Shown piece by piece: positions 28,101-35,473 of a stretch of DNA of 47,382 nucleotides. The number at the start of each line of letters is the position of its first letter. Position 1 is the stretch's first letter. The notes beneath the pieces are model-generated. The model was not told the DNA's origin. It was given only the letters and a program-made list of their open reading frames with translations, and searched no databases. The translations under genes were made by a program, and so were the position numbers. The DNA is from an uncultured Verrucomicrobiota bacterium (GTDB lineage: Bacteria > Verrucomicrobiota > Kiritimatiellia > CAJWTS01): NCBI GenBank assembly GCA_913047795.1, contig CAJWTS010000027.1, positions 1-47,382 of the forward strand. Reading direction: 5' to 3'.

Positions 28101-28243
28101 TCGGTCGCGCGATCGAACACGCCGTACGCTGTTCGGTGACGGAAGCGGACCGGGACGAAGCTGTCGCCACGGACGGCGATACCCTTTCGCTTGAGATCGC
28201 AGCCCGCGATTTCGTGACCCTGCGGCTCGTGACGGCAGACTAG
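25172..28243 (+). CDS. GH38-like glycoside hydrolase (alpha-mannosidase superfamily)
   Basis: 1023-residue protein with the GH38 plan. A short N-terminal beta domain comes first. The catalytic deacetylase-like domain opens with TQTSHHDAGYTD, in place of the usual HxDxGW zinc motif, and continues with IEQFWTMDHFLR and TAMFANMATELCGHETL. It ends in a long C-terminal beta region. The altered zinc motif (HHDAGY) sets it apart from classical alpha-mannosidases, so the substrate may differ. It lacks a signal peptide and is probably cytosolic. The start is GTG 25172, 7 bp after the PhyH stop; the earlier ORF start lies within PhyH. It converges with a second PhyH gene 4 bp away. Confidence 0.75.
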   Translation: MKILDVQPTACLRRASGDVLEQQIQLTLAGDEARGPVTVHTQAAGRTVDTAIANVAAGESTVIAYLPEIEQSAQIVVEVRAGSDLLASEVRDWTPPRHWTVHVTQTSHHDAGYTDLMSNILPEHARNLQGYLEMAQTTADWEEDAQARIVIEQFWTMDHFLRTARESEADEMKRLIRSGHVEITAMFANMATELCGHETLVRTLYPAARLARKLGTTICTAEHNDIPGVVWALSDLLVDAGVKLFAPALPFFYGWGGDGYPEFWDGDALFGNGRLPGAFWWETPTGRRLLLWSNNHGTNGQRDRTFPGLAQRLAHIEQSGYQPAVMRWPVTGSQRDNSPYINFAETIREWNETWAFPHLICSTNTRFYADLIQQVPEDLPVFRGDVTGQDYPTGASSTAAATAANRVNHYAVPRAETRAVLAAGCTRYTYPAERIDAAYTQTIWHDEHTWGHHFPCGPANRAGEMEKAVYAYRGAAFAHDVENKAMAAIADAVEIEQGKVHLVVFNPSPYERTDLVSLPMREIENCGSDVKFLRGGEDPRAGLNYPFGLGDRWHLSPEPDLVAGKFNLVDVATDEETAYCIVPLGTPLAPTPYAAQRIGIGDGSRRFGLFESPAGLGKNLEFVTTVPALGYRTFRMEPAGVPVSASPSGTDLSADGTTIENAHYRIRVADTGVVESIFDKDLDRELVSGDSSYAFGRFIVRDEKGNDYGESIHVQPTANIEGIRAWVHWRGSAPGHPVLEHTITLTAGLRRVDYAVSVVKDPLPHIEAAIAFPFAMPQGRFTIDEPLHVTDPGADRLPGAFSNRLIAQDFVKLSDGEISVLWSSLDAPTISIGKFWPNRVSTAHTTCPTPGLELPPQTPDQLGGGELYSSVCNNNFGTNFSVSQDGALFFRYVLTSGAGDATPGSVAAFGQEANVPFSGIFTGHERDRALPPTAKMLAIDNPDVRFLALKHADDGRGLILRLWNPTDDAQAVSATLVGRAIEHAVRCSVTEADRDEAVATDGDTLSLEIAARDFVTLRLVTAD

Positions 28244-28247
28244 CTGC

Positions 28248-29090
28248 CTAACACTCGACGTCTTTGCCCTCTTCGCCGAACAGGGCGAGGCGCTCTTCGG
28301 TCGTCGTCGATTCGACGTCCGTCGCGCGGTAGTGGTACTGTACCGCGCGACGCCGGAGATCCGACTGGTTGTGCGGCGTGCCGTGCGGCAGGAGACCGTC
28401 GAAGAGCAGGCATCCGCCGGGGTTTAGCGGCACCGCGACGACGTCATGTTCGGAATCGTGCAGACGACCCACGTCCGTGTCGCAGATCTGCCAGTCGCGG
28501 CGATGAAAATGAATCTGCGGTCCTTCGCGATGGCCCCTGTCCAGCACATGCATGCAGCCGTTGTCGATTACGACATCGTCCAGCGCGATCCATGCGCCGA
28601 CAACCTGCGTGCCGAGGGGGAGATCAAAGTACGCGCAGTCCTGGTGCCAGGGCTTTTCGCTGCCGATGCGTGGCGGTTTCATGAGCCCCATGTCCTGGAA
28701 CAGCAGAAGATCTGTTGTACCGATGATCCGGGCCAGGAGTTCCATCAAGGCGGGGTGATACGCAATCTCACGCAGGCGTGGCTCGAATTCGACAAAGAAC
28801 ATCAACTTGCGCAGCGTATCCTGCCGCTCGAGTCCGTCGTTGGGAGCCATCTTGGCTTCGTTTTCAGGCTCGGCCTGCCAGCTTTTAAAATCCGGGTTCT
28901 TTCCCTCGATCAGGTCGACGAACCCGTCGATCGCGGCAGCGACCGCATCGCTCGAGAACGCGTTGTCCACGGCCAGCCAGCCGTGGTCACGAAAATGCTG
29001 AATCTCGGCCTCGCCAACCGCGGAAAAACCATGGACGCGCTCCGCAACGCGGTCGTGGCGGTACAGCTCGGGATCGTGCATCTGGACCAT
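28248..29090 (-). CDS. Phytanoyl-CoA dioxygenase (PhyH) family protein 2
   Basis: 280-residue Fe(II)/2-oxoglutarate oxygenase, only distantly like its two neighbours. The metal motif is KPWHQDCAYF and the distal part is LLPHGTPHNQSDLRRRAVQYHY, with the 2-oxoglutarate Arg. It has its own promoter (TTGGCC-N18-TATACT) and a good AAGGAG before ATG 29090. It stands between the GH38-like gene and the SDR gene, so it is read separately from both. The substrate is unknown. Confidence 0.88.
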   Translation of the reverse strand: MVQMHDPELYRHDRVAERVHGFSAVGEAEIQHFRDHGWLAVDNAFSSDAVAAAIDGFVDLIEGKNPDFKSWQAEPENEAKMAPNDGLERQDTLRKLMFFVEFEPRLREIAYHPALMELLARIIGTTDLLLFQDMGLMKPPRIGSEKPWHQDCAYFDLPLGTQVVGAWIALDDVVIDNGCMHVLDRGHREGPQIHFHRRDWQICDTDVGRLHDSEHDVVAVPLNPGGCLLFDGLLPHGTPHNQSDLRRRAVQYHYRATDVESTTTEERLALFGEEGKDVEC

Positions 29091-29115
29091 GGGCGTTTCT
29101 CCTTTGTGTGCTGAA

Positions 29116-29145
29116 AGTATACCAGCTGTTCGAACGCTTGGCCAA
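29116..29145 (-). promoter_or_regulatory. Promoter TTGGCC-N18-TATACT of PhyH protein 2
   Basis: On the minus strand TTGGCC (29140-29145) and TATACT (29116-29121) lie 18 bp apart. A leader of about 18-20 nt would carry the AAGGAG ribosome site. Confidence 0.45.
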
Positions 29146-29150
29146 TCGGG

Positions 29151-29906
29151 TCAGTAGGTCGCGCGTCCGCCGCTCAGATCGAAGACGTAACCGGTTGAGA
29201 AACTGTTTTCGCGCGAGACAATAAAGGCGGACATGGCGGCGGCTTCTTCGAGCGACCCCGTACGTTTCATCGGGATGCGGTCGGTCATGTATTTCACCAT
29301 TTCCGGGTCCGCCGCGTCGACCATGGGCGTGCGGATCACCGCAGGTGCAATGCCGTTTACGGTCACACCTGTTTCCGCGTATTCCTTGCCGACGCCCTTG
29401 ACCAGGCCGAAGACGCCCGCTTTCGTCGCCGCGTAGCCGACCATGCCGGGGTTGCCTTCCTTGCCGCCGATCGATGCGTAGAGCAGGATGCGGCCGTAAT
29501 CCTGGGCCAGCATGGGTTCGATCGCAAATTTCGTCATCAGGAAAGATCCACGCAGGTTGACCGCGTAAATTTCATCGAAGGCTGTCGTCTCGTATTCCGT
29601 GATCTTTGTATTGTTCGGGCCGACGATGCCGGCGCAGTTGACCATCACGTCCAGCTTGCCATGCTGCGCGACAACTTCGGCAATGCTGGTCTTAACCGAG
29701 TCTTCGTCCGTGATGTCGACCGCCATGGACTCGACGGGCATGCCGTCGGCCGACATGCGGTAGGCGGCTTCGTTGACTTCGTCCGCGAGGCGGTCGAAAA
29801 GCACCACCACGGCACCCTCCGAGGCCAGTCGCCGTGCAACGGCTTCGCCGATGCCGCGCGCGCCGCCGGTCACGATCGCGACCTGGTCTGTGAATCGATC
29901 GTCCAT
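29151..29906 (-). CDS. Short-chain dehydrogenase/reductase
   Basis: 251-residue classical SDR using NAD(P). The nucleotide motif is VTGGARGIGEA (residues 12-22). VNCAGIVGPN is the structural NAG motif, and the catalytic Ser and Tyr-x3-Lys are in YASIGGKEG and GYAATKAG. The substrate is probably an alcohol or sugar derivative of the same pathway. The ATG at 29906 overlaps the upstream PhyH stop by one base (TGATG), so the two are translationally coupled: the SDR may oxidise the product of the dioxygenase. Confidence 0.92.
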   Translation of the reverse strand: MDDRFTDQVAIVTGGARGIGEAVARRLASEGAVVVLFDRLADEVNEAAYRMSADGMPVESMAVDITDEDSVKTSIAEVVAQHGKLDVMVNCAGIVGPNNTKITEYETTAFDEIYAVNLRGSFLMTKFAIEPMLAQDYGRILLYASIGGKEGNPGMVGYAATKAGVFGLVKGVGKEYAETGVTVNGIAPAVIRTPMVDAADPEMVKYMTDRIPMKRTGSLEEAAAMSAFIVSRENSFSTGYVFDLSGGRATY

Positions 29907-30727
29907 CAGGTCGCGGGGGCGTCCGCCGTTCGCGAAAAGATTAACGGGTTCTGCGCCTCGTTGTCTAGGACGTCGCCCACGCTGAGCGAGGCAAGGTAAT
30001 CGGGCGGAAGAATATTCGCCTGGCCGTTGAAGGTGCTGCCCGCGGGCATGTATCCGCAGGTCATCGCGATGCGGCGGCCACGGGTCATGTTGGCGCCCGC
30101 GCCGTGCGCCGTCAGCCCGTTGTGGAAACTGCAATCGCCGGCCTTCATCGGTACCGAGACCGGATCGACATTTTTCATGTCCGGGTAGACGTCAAAGAGA
30201 CTGGCCATGTTCTCGTCAATGCCCACGTTCTCGAAGCGCGCAATCTTGTGACTACCGGGCACGAACCACATGCAGCCGTTCTCCAGCGTCGCGTCCTCCA
30301 GCGCGATCCAGATCGAGATCGCGTGCTTTGAGGTAAAAGACCAGTAGGGGTCGTCAAGATGCCAGGCGGTTGGATTGCCGTACGGTTCCTTGATCAGCGT
30401 CTGGTCGTGCCAGACGCGAAAGCCGTCAACCCCCTCGAGATCGCAGACCATGCGGCCGAGTTCTGCGTCGAGCATGTATTTCTTAACCGTGTCGTTGATA
30501 CGGTGCAGGTTGAGTCGTTGCGTAAAGACCTTATCGTAATAGCTCTGCTTCTTGTCTTCCCAGCCCAGGTCCTCGTCGTTGATCTTCCTACTGCCCATCT
30601 CGTCGAGTGCGTCCAGGACGCCCTGCTTTAACTCCGCGACTTCGTCGGCTGCAAGAAAGGCGGGAACGTGAAGAAACCCGTCTTGTTGATACGAGGCGAT
30701 CTGTTCTTCGGTAGCGGTTGTGTTCAC
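29906..30727 (-). CDS. Phytanoyl-CoA dioxygenase (PhyH) family protein 3
   Basis: 273-residue Fe(II)/2-oxoglutarate oxygenase with metal site PTAWHLDDPYW and distal LTAHGAGANMTRGRRIAM. It is the first gene of a two-gene operon with the SDR. The start is uncertain: GTG 30727 gives the usual family N-terminus (TEEQIASYQQDGFLHV follows a few residues later), while another GTG at 30790 would run into the divergent promoter region. No ribosome site is visible at either. It is transcribed away from the enolase-superfamily gene. Confidence 0.88.
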   Translation of the reverse strand: MNTTATEEQIASYQQDGFLHVPAFLAADEVAELKQGVLDALDEMGSRKINDEDLGWEDKKQSYYDKVFTQRLNLHRINDTVKKYMLDAELGRMVCDLEGVDGFRVWHDQTLIKEPYGNPTAWHLDDPYWSFTSKHAISIWIALEDATLENGCMWFVPGSHKIARFENVGIDENMASLFDVYPDMKNVDPVSVPMKAGDCSFHNGLTAHGAGANMTRGRRIAMTCGYMPAGSTFNGQANILPPDYLASLSVGDVLDNEAQNPLIFSRTADAPAT

Positions 30728-30814
30728 GGGCAGAAATTCAACCCCAAAGCCAAACCCAGCGCAACCCTTATTCCGGCTTTCTGTGTTCACTCTTTTGCGT
30801 TACGCTCCCGCGGC

Positions 30815-31984
30815 ATGAAAATTACCGATATCGTCTGCCACGTTCTGATGATCCCCGACGTCCAGGAGGGGGATTCGGACTCCGCGCAGGACAATTTCGT
30901 GGTCGAGATCCACACTGACGAGGGCATCGTCGGCATCGGCGAATCGGACACCAATCCCTGGGCGGCGAAGGCGTTTATCGAGAGTCCCACGACGCACACG
31001 ATGGGGATCGGGATCCGGGAGAAACTCATGGGCCGTGACCCGATGGATATCGAGAGCCTTTGGGACATGATGTATGTCGGCACGATGATGCCCGGGCGCC
31101 GCGGGCTCGGCGTGTCGGCCATCGGCGCGATCGATATGGCGCTCTGGGATATAAAGGGTAAGGCCCTCGGCCAGCCGTGCTGGATGCTGCTGGGCGATGC
31201 GCGCCAGGAGACGATTCGGCCTTACGCCTCGCTGCAGCCGGATGGTGGCGATCTGGATACGTACACGAAGTCGCTTCGCGACTGGGTGGTGCGCGCGAAG
31301 GAATACGGGTTCACGGCGGCCAAGCTGGAGGTCACGCTCGGTGGCCCCTATGCCCACGGCGGCCTGGACGCACCCGAGGAGAAGACGGTCGATGTCGTGG
31401 CGGCCTGTCGCGAAGCGGTTGGACCCGACTTCACGATCATGGTCGACGTGCAGTACGCCTGGCAAGACGCGCGCCAGGCCATGCGCACGCTTAAACATCT
31501 GGAGCCGCTGGATCTCTTTTTTCTCGAGACGCCGTTGAGCATCGACGATCTGGAAGGGTACGCCTACCTGCACGACAACCTCGATATTCGCATCGCCGCC
31601 GGGGAGTGGCAGACGACGCGCTTTGAGTTCATCGACCTGATGGATCGCGGTAAGATCGACGTCGCGCAACCCGACGTGGGTCGTGTCGGCGGATTGACCG
31701 AGGCACAGCGGGTCTGTCGACTGGCCGAAGATCGCGGGCGGTTGATCGTGCCGCATTGCTGGAAGTCCGGCATCGGCATCGCGGCCTCGGCGCACATGGC
31801 GTTTAATACAGCGAACTGTCCTTACATCGAGTTCCTGCCGGCCGAGCTCTGCCATTCGGTGATGCGCAAGGAACTTGTCGCCGACGAGATCTCGATCGAA
31901 GACGGCGTGATCGGCCTGCCGACAAAGCCGGGCCTCGGCGTCGAGTTGAATCGAGAGTGTCTTGAACGGTTGAAAGTGGAGTAG
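30815..31984 (+). CDS. Mandelate racemase/muconate lactonizing (enolase superfamily) enzyme
   Basis: 389-residue enolase-superfamily enzyme, likely a sugar acid dehydratase or racemase. The three metal ligands fall in MVDVQYAW (Asp), FLETPLS (Glu) and AAGEWQT (Glu). The C-terminal base region is QPDVGRVGG and VPHCWKSG (His). The usual KxK catalytic pair on strand two is KLE here (FTAAKLEVT), so only one lysine remains, pointing to dehydration rather than racemisation. The start ATG 30815 is shared with a short divergent promoter region. Neighbours suggest a role in the same catabolic island. Confidence 0.88.
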   Translation: MKITDIVCHVLMIPDVQEGDSDSAQDNFVVEIHTDEGIVGIGESDTNPWAAKAFIESPTTHTMGIGIREKLMGRDPMDIESLWDMMYVGTMMPGRRGLGVSAIGAIDMALWDIKGKALGQPCWMLLGDARQETIRPYASLQPDGGDLDTYTKSLRDWVVRAKEYGFTAAKLEVTLGGPYAHGGLDAPEEKTVDVVAACREAVGPDFTIMVDVQYAWQDARQAMRTLKHLEPLDLFFLETPLSIDDLEGYAYLHDNLDIRIAAGEWQTTRFEFIDLMDRGKIDVAQPDVGRVGGLTEAQRVCRLAEDRGRLIVPHCWKSGIGIAASAHMAFNTANCPYIEFLPAELCHSVMRKELVADEISIEDGVIGLPTKPGLGVELNRECLERLKVE

Positions 31985-32001
31985 CGCGGGCGCCCGCTCG
32001 G

Positions 32002-32751
32002 CTAGAGCCGTTCCAACTCCCTGCGTAAGATCGGAGCCATGCGGGCCGTCTGAATCTCGAGACACCGCTCCCCGTATTCCGGTGAAGCCCCGGCGCGCGG
32101 ATCTTCGCCGGCGACGCCGATCAGGCGCTCTTCGGGATCTTCCGGCAACCGGTCCAGATGCACCAGCTCCGGGCGCAGCGCCATCACGAGGGCCGTCTCA
32201 TTGCTCGCCGCATGATCCGTCATAACCCCGTGCGTGTGGTGTTCCTCGACCGGATCGTCTTCCGGCGTGCGGGCCGTCATGCAGACCAGGCCGAAACGTT
32301 TGCGCCACTCGTCGATCTGCCCGGCAAAGTAGGTCGTTGACGGTCCGTGTCCGTGACCGACCACGATGCGGAAGCCTGCGCGCTTGAGCTGAGCCAGGGT
32401 CGCGTCGAGCATCGCAGCGAACAGATCGTCCGGAACCCAGTAGGCGCTGCCGTCCAACTGTTGCGCGTGGGGATTCTTTTCTTCGCCTTCCAGCCAGAAA
32501 TCCATGCCGATCATGACCGCACCGTTCACGTCGCGCGTTCGATCGGGTCCGAGATACAACGACGGCAGCACGATCCCGCCCACTTCTTCGGCAAGGCGGC
32601 AAAAGAAAGCGTGCGATTCCAGTGCATCGGTTCCGAGTGGCAGGTGTTCGCCATGCCACTCGAGCGTGCCGAGCGGCAAGTAAGCGATCGGCGCGGTGGC
32701 TAATCGTTCGCGAAACTCGCGCGGAGCCAGTTCCTCGTAGCGCACGCTCAT
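32002..32751 (-). CDS. Creatininase-family amidohydrolase
   Basis: 249-residue metal-dependent amidohydrolase. The creatininase signature LGTLEWHGEHLPLGTDAL is in the first 45 residues, with metal-binding Glu, His and Asp. VGHGHGPST and HHTHGVMTDHAASNETAL follow. Known members hydrolyse creatinine or the formamide of FAPy and mycofactocin-type substrates; the substrate here is not known. It converges with the enolase-superfamily gene; the 17-bp gap between the stops holds the palindrome GCGGGCGCCCGC, possibly a small terminator. Confidence 0.88.
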   Translation of the reverse strand: MSVRYEELAPREFRERLATAPIAYLPLGTLEWHGEHLPLGTDALESHAFFCRLAEEVGGIVLPSLYLGPDRTRDVNGAVMIGMDFWLEGEEKNPHAQQLDGSAYWVPDDLFAAMLDATLAQLKRAGFRIVVGHGHGPSTTYFAGQIDEWRKRFGLVCMTARTPEDDPVEEHHTHGVMTDHAASNETALVMALRPELVHLDRLPEDPEERLIGVAGEDPRAGASPEYGERCLEIQTARMAPILRRELERL

Positions 32752-33240
32752 GGCCGTGGCCTGGCTTGCGAACGACGCCGTGCGCGTTCGGGGTATTCGA
32801 TCCAGATGTCCGTCATTGACTCGAATCCGTTTTCACCACACTTCACATGGTGTGGCCGGAAGATGGCAGCATATCGAACGTTGGGCGAGTAATTCGGTGT
32901 TGCTGAAAGATCAGCGGGATCTGTGGGTGCTTCCATTTGGTGATGTGGATGGCTTGCCAGCCCAGAGCCAACTCGTCGGTTCCGTCGTGGTCTGGTACTA
33001 AATATAGGAGATTCAAAAGCCATCTTCAATTTATTCCGGCCGCCGGCCACCACAGCGCAGACACAGTGTCACATCGACGGCGAAGACCCGCGCCAATAGA
33101 GAGCTGCCCAGCCCAACCCAGCCCAACCCAGCCCAGGCGACGGCGATAGGGGGAAAGGGTAGAATCCCCCACCGATGACGCGCCCGGGAGCACAGAACGG
33201 CCCGGTACGACCAGATGCTTTTCTATCCGTCCGGCCATGC
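32752..33240. other. Gene-poor stretch upstream of the creatininase gene
   Basis: About 490 bp without a convincing gene. It holds the promoter region of the creatininase gene, an imperfect hairpin (CCACAC 32836-32841 with GTGTGG 32850-32855), the short tandem repeat at 33107-33135, and a GGGGGA/TCCCCC stem (33149-33172 region). ORFs here have no recognisable domain. It may be decayed sequence connected with the gene remnants to its right. Confidence 0.45.
33107..33135 (+). repeat. Tandem repeat, about three copies of CCCAGCCCAA
   Basis: The 10-bp unit CCCAGCCCAA is repeated perfectly just under three times (29 bp). It lies in non-coding sequence. The unit itself is made of two near-identical 5-mers, so it looks like slippage expansion. 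Confidence 0.85.
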
Positions 33241-33244
33241 TTCC

Positions 33245-33580
33245 TCAGTTCAGCAGGTGCGCGTTGTATTGCCGCGCCGTGTGTTGGTAGCCACCGTAGG
33301 CCGCTTCATATAGCGGAGCCGGAGTGTAGATGTAGGCCGCGTCGCCATAAGGGTCGTAGAGCACCACTTCTTCGCGCTTGTCTCCACACACATCGGCCGG
33401 GAAGCAATGATACCAGCCCATCTTGCCTCCGGATGGAGGAGGCAATTCGGGCAGCGTCACCACCTTGCGCCCATGCCCGTCGAATAGCGCCGACGGGCTG
33501 AACAGCAAATCCCCCTCGTCGCTCCAGCGCACGGTCTCAATCCCGGTGTTGTTCGGCGATTCGGCGCTTGGGAAAACCCG
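33245..33580 (-). pseudogene. C-terminal remnant of a lyase-like (rhamnogalacturonan lyase/FG-GAP type) protein
   Basis: The open frame of 112 codons has no plausible start of its own and begins directly after an in-frame TAA. It reads like the C-terminal end of a large secreted polysaccharide lyase-type protein: ADVCGDKREEVVLYDP, then YIYTPAPLYEAAYGGYQHT and a terminal RQYNAHLLN. The GD.REEVV...YTP pattern is recalled from rhamnogalacturonan lyase-like proteins; the assignment is weak. Everything upstream of the fragment is missing, replaced by unrelated sequence and the DUF503 remnant. It therefore appears to be a deletion scar. Confidence 0.45.
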
Positions 33581-34032
33581 TTACGGATAAGTCCCTCGCC
33601 AGATGGACAATGAGATCTTCCGCCGCTCCGTCGAGAGGATAACAAAGAGCGGCACGGGGTTCGTCCTTCACCGTGAGGACCTGGCGGAATCTTTCGAAGA
33701 GAGTGGCGCGACGAGTCGCGTGTTGCGGCCGTAGCCGAACGCCTGACTCGCGTCGGGGATACTCGGTGTGGATCTGCATCAGCACGTAGCGCGGCGCGGA
33801 CTCGAATTTTTACGACTTCAGAGAGCCGCTTCTCTACGGTTGCCTTTTGTGCGGCGACGGTGACGCGCGCAAGCGCGGCGGGTTTCCAGAACGCCTGCTT
33901 GCCGACTTCCGCGACACGGACGTTCATGTTATGTGTGATGCGGTCGCGCAGTCCGCGCACGACGGCGCGCTTGTCTTTGAGTGACCGCGCGTCGGGGATA
34001 CTGATCGTTGCCTCGATGACGCCGATAATCAT
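33537..34032 (-). pseudogene. DUF503 (YlxP-like) gene broken by a one-base frameshift
   Basis: The frame from ATG 34032 reads MIIGVIEATISIPDARSLKD, then KRAVVRGLRD and NVRVAEVGKQAFWKPAALARV, a clear DUF503 protein (small, about 95 aa, often near rbfA; function unknown). At a run of five T (33807-33811 on the plus strand) the frame is lost. If the run were four, translation would continue as KFESAPRYVLMQIHTEY, the expected C-terminus, ending near 33759. No stop follows at the natural end; the frame runs on to 33537 into unrelated sequence. So both a homopolymer indel (possibly a sequencing error) and a lost 3' end are present. The stretch 33581-33758 matches nothing I know. Confidence 0.65.
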
Positions 34033-34139
34033 GTAGCCACTTTCGTTCAACACGCGGGCAATCACAGGTCCGTCGTGCGTTGTGTGCATGTGGGCACGGG
34101 ATCCCGTTGCGCCTGCTCACCGGGGAAGGTAAGCTGGCG

Positions 34140-35009
34140 ATGCCAATGAAAGACAGGGACACAGGGCCTACGATCAGGAAAGCGCATGGCAGCGGCAGGT
34201 GGTTCCCGGGCACGGAGCGCGCGTTGCGGGAGGACGTTGCCGAGGCGGTTGAGAATGCGACGTTGCCGGCCGGTGGCGGCCGCGTCGTCAGCGGCATCGC
34301 CCCGCACGCCGGGTATGCCTACTCCGGGCACGTGGCAGGGCATACCTTCCGGGCGGCCCGGGACGGCGCGGCCCCCGGATACGAGCCGGAAATAGTGGTC
34401 ATTCTGGGGTTTTCGCATTCGGAGTCGTTTCGCGGTGTGGCCCTGATGGATGGTGACGCGATCGAGACGCCGCTGGGCCGGGCGGCACTCGACCGCGATG
34501 CCGCGGACCTGCTCAAGCGAGACACGGCCGTGATCGTCGATGACTACGAGCGGCACATCGACGAGCATAGCGCGGAGAACGAGATCCCCTTCGCCCAATA
34601 CGCCTTTCCGGGCGTACCGCTTGTCGTTGGCCTCGTTAACGGGCATGACGAACAGGTTCAGCACGACGTTGTCGACGCCTTGCGCGCGCTTGAAGCGCAA
34701 CGGCGCGTGCTGCTCATCGCCAGTAGCGACATGCTGCACGATTCCAACTACGAACACGTACGCGCGACGGATGCGGCAACACTCGCGCACCTCGAAGCGA
34801 TGAACATCGAAGAACTTAAGCGGACCTGGCGCCCGTCGCACCAGACTCTGTGCGGAGTTGAACCCGTATCGATCGCCGCCGCGTTTGCTGCCTCACTCGG
34901 CTGCAAAGAAGGAGCGGTCTTGTGTTACGCGAACAGCGGTGACGATCGTCCGGAGAGTCGGCACGAGTGGAACGTCGGTTACGGATCGGTTGTGTTTGTC
35001 GTCAGTTGA
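34140..35009 (+). CDS. Memo-like protein (AmmeMemoRadiSam system protein B)
   Basis: 289-residue member of the Memo family, a LigB-like fold related to class III extradiol dioxygenases. Key conserved blocks are SGIAPHAGYAYSGHVAG, ILGFSHSES, the HIDEHSAENEIPFAQ block and IASSDMLHDSNYE, containing the metal-type histidines. The start ATG 34140 has GGGGAAGG about 9 nt upstream; a second ATG six bases later is possible. In many genomes this protein is encoded with an AMMECR1 domain and a radical SAM protein; neither partner is in this window. Biochemical function is unresolved. Confidence 0.85.
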   Translation: MPMKDRDTGPTIRKAHGSGRWFPGTERALREDVAEAVENATLPAGGGRVVSGIAPHAGYAYSGHVAGHTFRAARDGAAPGYEPEIVVILGFSHSESFRGVALMDGDAIETPLGRAALDRDAADLLKRDTAVIVDDYERHIDEHSAENEIPFAQYAFPGVPLVVGLVNGHDEQVQHDVVDALRALEAQRRVLLIASSDMLHDSNYEHVRATDAATLAHLEAMNIEELKRTWRPSHQTLCGVEPVSIAAAFAASLGCKEGAVLCYANSGDDRPESRHEWNVGYGSVVFVVS

Positions 35010-35212
35010 TCGTTGCGCAATCGACGTGCGCGCGTCGATGCAACCCTCGAAAAGGGCCTTTGCCTACTTTTTTAGGCACCTATTTATTTGGTGTGAAAGT
35101 GCTCTTGTTGCGTTGACGGCGGCGCGAATATTTACAACTCTATGGCATGTTGAAAAACAGAAATGGTTTTCAACACGAGCTTCATAAAGAAGCACGAAGG
35201 AGGTGAATAGGC
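35010..35212. other. AT-rich leader and promoter region of the H1-like gene
   Basis: About 200 bp of strikingly AT-rich DNA in a GC-rich region. It holds a TGCCTA/TAGGCA hairpin (35061-35078) that may end the Memo-like gene, and a possible promoter TTGTTG-N18-TATTTA (35105-35134). The perfect inverted repeat at 35148-35175 and a consensus ribosome site AAGGAGGTGA just before the ATG follow. Confidence 0.45.
35148..35175 (+). repeat. Perfect 9-bp inverted repeat in the H1-like gene leader
   Basis: TGTTGAAAA (35148-35156) and TTTTCAACA (35167-35175) are exact reverse complements separated by 10 nt, about 40 bp upstream of the start codon. It could be an operator or a hairpin in the 5' untranslated region. 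Confidence 0.6.
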
Positions 35213-35455
35213 ATGGCAAAGAAAAAGAAAAAAGCGAAAGCCAAGAAGAAGGTGGCCAAGAAGAAGGTAGCCAAGAAGGCGGCGAAGCGTAAGCCCGCTA
35301 AGAAGAAGACGAAGAAGAAGGCTGCCAAGAAGAAGACAGCTAAGAAGAAGACAGCGAAGAAGAAGGCTGCCAAGAAGAAGCCCGCTAAGAAGAAGACGAA
35401 GAAGAAGGCTGCCAAGAAGAAGACGAAGAAGAAGGCTGCTAAGAAGAAACGCTAA
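35213..35455 (+). CDS. Lysine-rich histone H1-like protein
   Basis: 80-residue protein made almost only of Lys and Ala with some Thr, Pro and Val, in repeats of AAKKK, PAKKK and TKKK. Such proteins bind DNA non-specifically and resemble the C-terminal tail of eukaryotic H1 and bacterial Hc1/Hc2-like or AlgP-like proteins. It lacks any folded domain. The consensus ribosome site AAGGAGGTGA 7 nt upstream predicts high expression, fitting an abundant nucleoid protein. The DNA is a run of GCCAAGAAGAAG-type repeats prone to copy-number change. A strong terminator-like hairpin follows. Confidence 0.85.
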   Translation: MAKKKKKAKAKKKVAKKKVAKKAAKRKPAKKKTKKKAAKKKTAKKKTAKKKAAKKKPAKKKTKKKAAKKKTKKKAAKKKR

Positions 35456-35473
35456 CGAACACTTGATCCCAGG

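Noticed and set aside
32748..33053. ORFs on both strands upstream of the creatininase gene
   Set aside because: No recognisable domain, and composition like non-coding DNA; the minus-strand one overlaps the creatininase start region.
33107..33135. Telomere-like or CRISPR-like repeat
   Set aside because: Only three 10-bp copies with no spacers; simple slippage repeat is enough.
33457..33760. C-terminal extension of the DUF503 frame as a functional fusion
   Set aside because: The extension in either frame is Arg/Ser/Pro-rich with no domain and arises after a frameshift.
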